This document shows, piece by piece, positions 7,639-10,237 of a stretch of DNA of 10,237 nt. This DNA is from Cryomorphaceae bacterium (GTDB lineage: Bacteria; Bacteroidota; Bacteroidia; Flavobacteriales; Schleiferiaceae), in NCBI GenBank assembly GCA_013911625.1, contig JACESW010000027.1, positions 1 through 10,237 on the forward strand. Direction: 5' to 3'. The notes beneath the pieces are model-generated. The model had not been told where the DNA came from. It was given only the letters and a program-made list of their open reading frames with translations, and searched no databases. The translations under genes were made by a program, and so were the position numbers. Each line of letters begins with the position of its first letter. Position 1 is the first letter of the stretch.

Positions 7639-8676
7639 TTAATCTAACAGTCGCTTCTTACCTGAAGCATTCCACCCCATTGAAATACCGAAGCGGTACG
7701 AGGTACCATCTTTCGGCGGAATGAAGTAGGCGTTCACAGGGAAGTTCATTTCCCCACTCTTAATTGTTTTTCCCACAGAGAATACGAGAGCTGTTGAGAT
7801 CGCAATATCTCCTCTACTATCTAGCTGACCGTCCATAGTGCGTGTAAAATCGACAGTCGGACCAAAGGCAAATTCCCACCCCGTATTATTATTTCTAAGA
7901 CCGTTTAACAAAGTCAAGTTTGGTACAAATCGGTTCGATTCTAGGCCACTTATAAGTGGGATCAACTCGGCAAGAGCTTGCCAGTTCCCGGTAGTGATGT
8001 ATGCTTTTTCAAATTGGTATCCAAACTGCGACATAAGCGGAATTTGCATATCAAACCCACCTTGCTCGAAAGGCTTAGCCAGAATTGCAGCGTTATTACC
8101 TGTAACAAAGCCGAACCCCATACGAGGACCTTCAGCAACAATAGTTCTATCGAACGGATTGTTCAATATGTTCTCGTAATCGTTGGCAATAGTAACTCTT
8201 CTAACCAGCTCAGCATCGTTTTCAATACCCATCATGTCGTTCAATGTAAGTTCCGCCATTAAGAGGTCGTTCTTAGGCACATCGACATAGTTTCTATTTG
8301 CACTATTTACAAACGAACCTTTCTTTACATCAAAGAGACGAACTGTAGTACTCACTTTTTCACCCAGTAGGTTCATAGAGCCAGTCAAAATGAAATCGAC
8401 GTCCAACTTATCTCCAAGTTCCTTCAAACAGATTCTAGAGAAACAACCGGTAAAATCGACATCATCGCGCTGAGAAATGTATTCAACGTCGTAGTTATCG
8501 ATCACTTCATACCCACTCATATTGATCATTTCAAGTGTAAGTTTTTGAATGATCTGGTGGCGTTCTACTTCATCGTAACCGCGCGTATCAAAGTCCAATA
8601 CAGCTACGGAAGGTACATTTTGTGCAAAAAGCGAAGTCGCGAATGCAACAAGTAAGATTGATAATTTAGTTTTCAT
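7639..8676 (-). CDS. Secreted protein: TolB/CsgG-like N-domain plus beta-rich barrel-like C-domain
   Basis: Function unknown; 345 aa. Residues 1-18 form a signal peptide (SLFA before Q19). Residues about 22-130 look like the alpha/beta domain shared by CsgG-type and TolB N-terminal proteins: a first strand SVAVLDFDTRG (23-33), a helix, GYEVID (55-60), then ELGDKLDVDFILTGSMNLLG (86-105, split here as ELG, VDFILTGS) and VRLFDVKKG (112-120). Two cysteines (78 and 83) flank the loop before the ELG helix and could form a disulfide in the periplasm. After a linker (about 135-180) the remaining 165 residues are rich in glycine and aromatic residues in short strands (GPRMGFGF, MSQFGYQFE, GWEFAFGP, YRFGISMGW), as in a small outer-membrane barrel. 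There is no lipobox, unlike CsgG. It is followed by its own terminator. A TTGG (8724-8721) and TATCAATT (8700-8693) are only poor promoter matches. Confidence 0.65.
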   Translation of the reverse strand: MKTKLSILLVAFATSLFAQNVPSVAVLDFDTRGYDEVERHQIIQKLTLEMINMSGYEVIDNYDVEYISQRDDVDFTGCFSRICLKELGDKLDVDFILTGSMNLLGEKVSTTVRLFDVKKGSFVNSANRNYVDVPKNDLLMAELTLNDMMGIENDAELVRRVTIANDYENILNNPFDRTIVAEGPRMGFGFVTGNNAAILAKPFEQGGFDMQIPLMSQFGYQFEKAYITTGNWQALAELIPLISGLESNRFVPNLTLLNGLRNNNTGWEFAFGPTVDFTRTMDGQLDSRGDIAISTALVFSVGKTIKSGEMNFPVNAYFIPPKDGTSYRFGISMGWNASGKKRLLD

Positions 8677-8735
8677 GACTAATTGTGTTTAAAATTGATA
8701 CTGCTAAGATGCAGCCTTCACCAATGGTCATGAAC

Positions 8736-8755
8736 TCTATAATTCTCTTTATAGA
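8736..8755. repeat. Inverted repeat TCTATAA-N6-TTATAGA, possible operator
   Basis: A perfect 7-bp inverted repeat (8736-8742 and 8749-8755) with a 6-base TTCTCT spacer lies in the 132-bp gap between the second regulator gene and the TolB/CsgG-like gene, 60-79 bases before the latter's ATG. The length and dyad symmetry suit a dimeric helix-turn-helix protein. It lacks the GC stem and T-tract of a terminator. In an AT-rich gap it may also be chance. Confidence 0.35.
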
Positions 8756-8808
8756 TTCATTTTATTGCAAAAAACAGGATTAAGAAGGTTATTTTGAATC
8801 TTTTTGTC

Positions 8809-9417
8809 TCAAAATTGAAACTTATTAGACTTTTCAAAAGCTCTATAGAGGCCTGCCCGCGATACTCCAATGTATTGCGCAAGGGTAACACGATCCATAT
8901 GCTTGTATAAATCGGGACGATTCGTTTTCACCCACTCCACCCTATCAATCGTTCTACGCATCCGAAGCATAATCAATCGGGCACGTCGGTTTTTTTGAAT
9001 TTCAGCAGTACCGCTTAGATATAGTAATTGCAGAAGTGGATGTTTCGCATTGATTCGTTCAAAATCTTCGTGTTTAAAACGAATAAACTCAACGTCGCTG
9101 TACGTAGTATAATAATGTTGAGGATGCTGGTCATTAAATAATGTGTCCTCATTCACAAAAATACTCAGAGGCGGAATCAAGCTGAATAATGAATCCTCTT
9201 TCTCAATGGGGTTCTTGTACATCTCCTTCAGGAACCCCGACTTTAAAAACCAGAAATCTTTATTGTGTAAGGTCAATTCTTCTACGACCTGCCCCTTTTT
9301 CTTTTTAACACTATCGCCCAAGGCTGCAACCACACTATCTACAGTTGATTTAAAAGCGGGCGTATAGACCGGAAGTGCCTCAAAATAGGCGCGCATAGCT
9401 TCTTGATTACTCTTCAT
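8809..9417 (-). CDS. Divergent Crp/Fnr-family regulator, second of an overlapping pair
   Basis: Predicted cytoplasmic transcription regulator of 202 aa from the ATG at 9417; an upstream in-frame TTG at 9423 is the other possible start. The N-terminal two-thirds follow the cNMP-binding beta-barrel fold in outline (KKGQVVEELTLHNKDFWFLKSGFLKEMY, seen around residues 40-67, key residues KGQ, FLKSG). The phosphate-binding cassette FGE...R(S/T)A of cAMP-binding members is missing, being replaced by a region around PPLSIFVNEDTLF. A dimerisation helix (about 122-160, with many Arg) leads to a helix-turn-helix at about 177-195 (TLAQYIGVSRAGLYRAFEK). It has the usual length for Bacteroidota Crp-like proteins. 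Its start lies inside the end of the preceding regulator gene (11-bp overlap), which points to translational coupling. The effector and targets are unknown; the TolB/CsgG-like gene follows 132 bases downstream. Confidence 0.82.
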   Translation of the reverse strand: MKSNQEAMRAYFEALPVYTPAFKSTVDSVVAALGDSVKKKKGQVVEELTLHNKDFWFLKSGFLKEMYKNPIEKEDSLFSLIPPLSIFVNEDTLFNDQHPQHYYTTYSDVEFIRFKHEDFERINAKHPLLQLLYLSGTAEIQKNRRARLIMLRMRRTIDRVEWVKTNRPDLYKHMDRVTLAQYIGVSRAGLYRAFEKSNKFQF

Positions 9418-10012
9418 GATCAAAAGACTTTAATGCTCTGAACAATGAGGCTCTGGATAAGCCAAGATAGTCGGCCAATTCTTTGCGTGGTATAATATTC
9501 AATAAATTTGGGCTTTGAGAGATGGCCGCTTGTAACCGAGATTTTCCGCTGGCTTGAAGCATTTCATAAGTCGTATTTCGGTATTCCGTCATGCTGAAGT
9601 TGATCAGTATACTCAGCAACTTTGCCCCAACTACCTTATCTAAAGTATCGTCTAAGAGTACTTGCTTGGGACAAGATGCAATAACTGCGTCTGTTAATGC
9701 CACACAACGAGTTTCAGAAGGGACCTCATAAATAAGAATATCCTCAGAAAATGCGAATTTTCCTTCGTGGTAAAAGCGAATTAATGATTCTTGACTATCG
9801 TGCTGCAGGTATTCAGCACACGATCCATTCACGATAAAGTACAAGTGATCTTTATCAAGACCTTCGGCCCACAACAAATCCCCGCGTTGGATGTTGCGCC
9901 ATTGAAATTCATTCGACAGAGTGAGCAACTCTTGCCGTTCAAAATCGTGGCTGATGGAGTAGATCGATAAAAGACCCTTGAGTATCAGCTCTGATTTATT
10001 GGTAGAGACCAT
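9407..10012 (-). CDS. Crp/Fnr-family transcription regulator, first of an overlapping pair
   Basis: Predicted cytoplasmic regulator of 201 aa. The cNMP-binding-like domain is easier to see here than in its neighbour: IQRGDLLWAEG (41-51), HLYFIVNGSCAEYL (56-69), and SLIRFYHEGKFAFSEDILI (76-94), with RFYHEG and FAFSED where Crp has its pG..FGE segment. The canonical Gly-Glu is Ser-Glu and the Arg-Ser/Thr pair of cAMP binders is absent (SETRCVAL, 99-106), so cAMP binding is doubtful. Cys64, Cys103 and Cys114 do not form an Fnr iron-sulfur pattern. The C-terminal helix-turn-helix is PRKELADYLGLSRASLFRAL (175-194). It heads the transcription unit and its last codons overlap the start of the second regulator. 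Both HTH segments share the pattern LA-Y-G-SRA-L-RA, so the pair could be an old duplication. Confidence 0.87.
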   Translation of the reverse strand: MVSTNKSELILKGLLSIYSISHDFERQELLTLSNEFQWRNIQRGDLLWAEGLDKDHLYFIVNGSCAEYLQHDSQESLIRFYHEGKFAFSEDILIYEVPSETRCVALTDAVIASCPKQVLLDDTLDKVVGAKLLSILINFSMTEYRNTTYEMLQASGKSRLQAAISQSPNLLNIIPRKELADYLGLSRASLFRALKSFDHEE

Positions 10013-10237
10013 AGGATCAGATTATTGGTTGGTTGCACCAAGTTAATTAATTTTTTGGGCAGTCCTCCGGGATTAATTCGAGTTATTACCAATAGATATT
10101 CGACTTGTTTCAAAATTGACCATGTAAATATTCTTCTAAACGAAAAAGAACGAGTAACTTACTGCCGTGTTAATTCTAAAATGGTCCATTATGAACCCTA
10201 TTTGTAGTATTAACCAGGCCATTAAACAGTTTAAGGG
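10013..10237. other. Leader/intergenic region upstream of the regulator pair
   Basis: This 225-bp stretch to the window edge has no convincing gene. It is AT-rich. On the - strand CAATTTTG (10118-10111) is one base from the -7 consensus TAnnTTTG and has a TTTA about 18 bases upstream, which would give a leader of about 95 bases for the first regulator gene. A perfect 11-bp dyad AATGGTCCATT lies at 10180-10190. Neither is strong enough for a firm call. Confidence 0.3.

Noticed and set aside
8701..8714. CTGC-N6-GCAG small inverted repeat before the TolB/CsgG-like gene
   Set aside because: Four-base arms are expected often by chance and do not coincide with a promoter element.
10025..10207. 60-codon + strand frame in the leader of the regulator pair
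   Set aside because: No ribosome-binding or promoter signal, no family resemblance, and composition like the surrounding non-coding DNA.
10136..10237. Open - strand frame from the window edge to a TAG at 10138-10136 (34 codons, hydrophobic)
   Set aside because: It is short, AT-rich, cut by the window edge and has no recognisable motif; it could be the tail of an upstream gene but nothing here supports that.

Overview
The window looks like chromosomal DNA from a member of the Bacteroidota, most likely the order Flavobacteriales. The reasons are a secreted cyclomaltodextrinase of the Flavobacterium type, a DUF5686-type outer-membrane protein, sequences resembling the Bacteroidota -7 promoter box TAnnTTTG, few Shine-Dalgarno sequences, moderate GC, and a lone helicase-like protein of a kind I recall from flavobacteria. 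I see no mobile elements, tRNA, rRNA or CRISPR.

Layout from left to right. The 3' part of a monomeric NADP-dependent isocitrate dehydrogenase gene (+ strand, cut by the window edge) ends at 920. A very strong hairpin with A- and T-tracts on its two sides (941-969) closes both this gene and the convergent operon. That operon (- strand) holds a periplasmic GH13 cyclomaltodextrinase (3807-1960) followed two bases later by a lipoprotein esterase of the esterase D type (1957-995). Across an 87-bp divergent promoter region lies a + strand gene (3895-4506) for a single RecA-like, DEAD-box-derived domain that has lost its Walker A motif. Its 3' end overlaps that of a convergent plsC-type acyltransferase (5282-4476).

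The rest of the window is all on the - strand. In transcription order it runs: two overlapping genes for divergent Crp/Fnr-type regulators (10012-9407 and 9417-8809); a secreted protein joining a TolB/CsgG-like domain to a beta-rich, barrel-like domain (8676-7639); an intrinsic terminator (7617-7584); a DUF5686-like outer-membrane beta-barrel protein (7566-5404); and then plsC. Several of these proteins concern the cell envelope: two are probably exposed to the periplasm or outer membrane and PlsC makes phosphatidate. The shared theme is suggestive only, because the terminator separates the TolB-like gene from the DUF5686 gene.

Most of the window is ordinary chromosome. The items most worth a second look are the paired regulators, the helicase-like protein without a nucleotide-binding loop, the TolB/CsgG-like plus barrel-like fusion, and a promoter that seems to sit against a terminator and decides the start of the DUF5686 gene.
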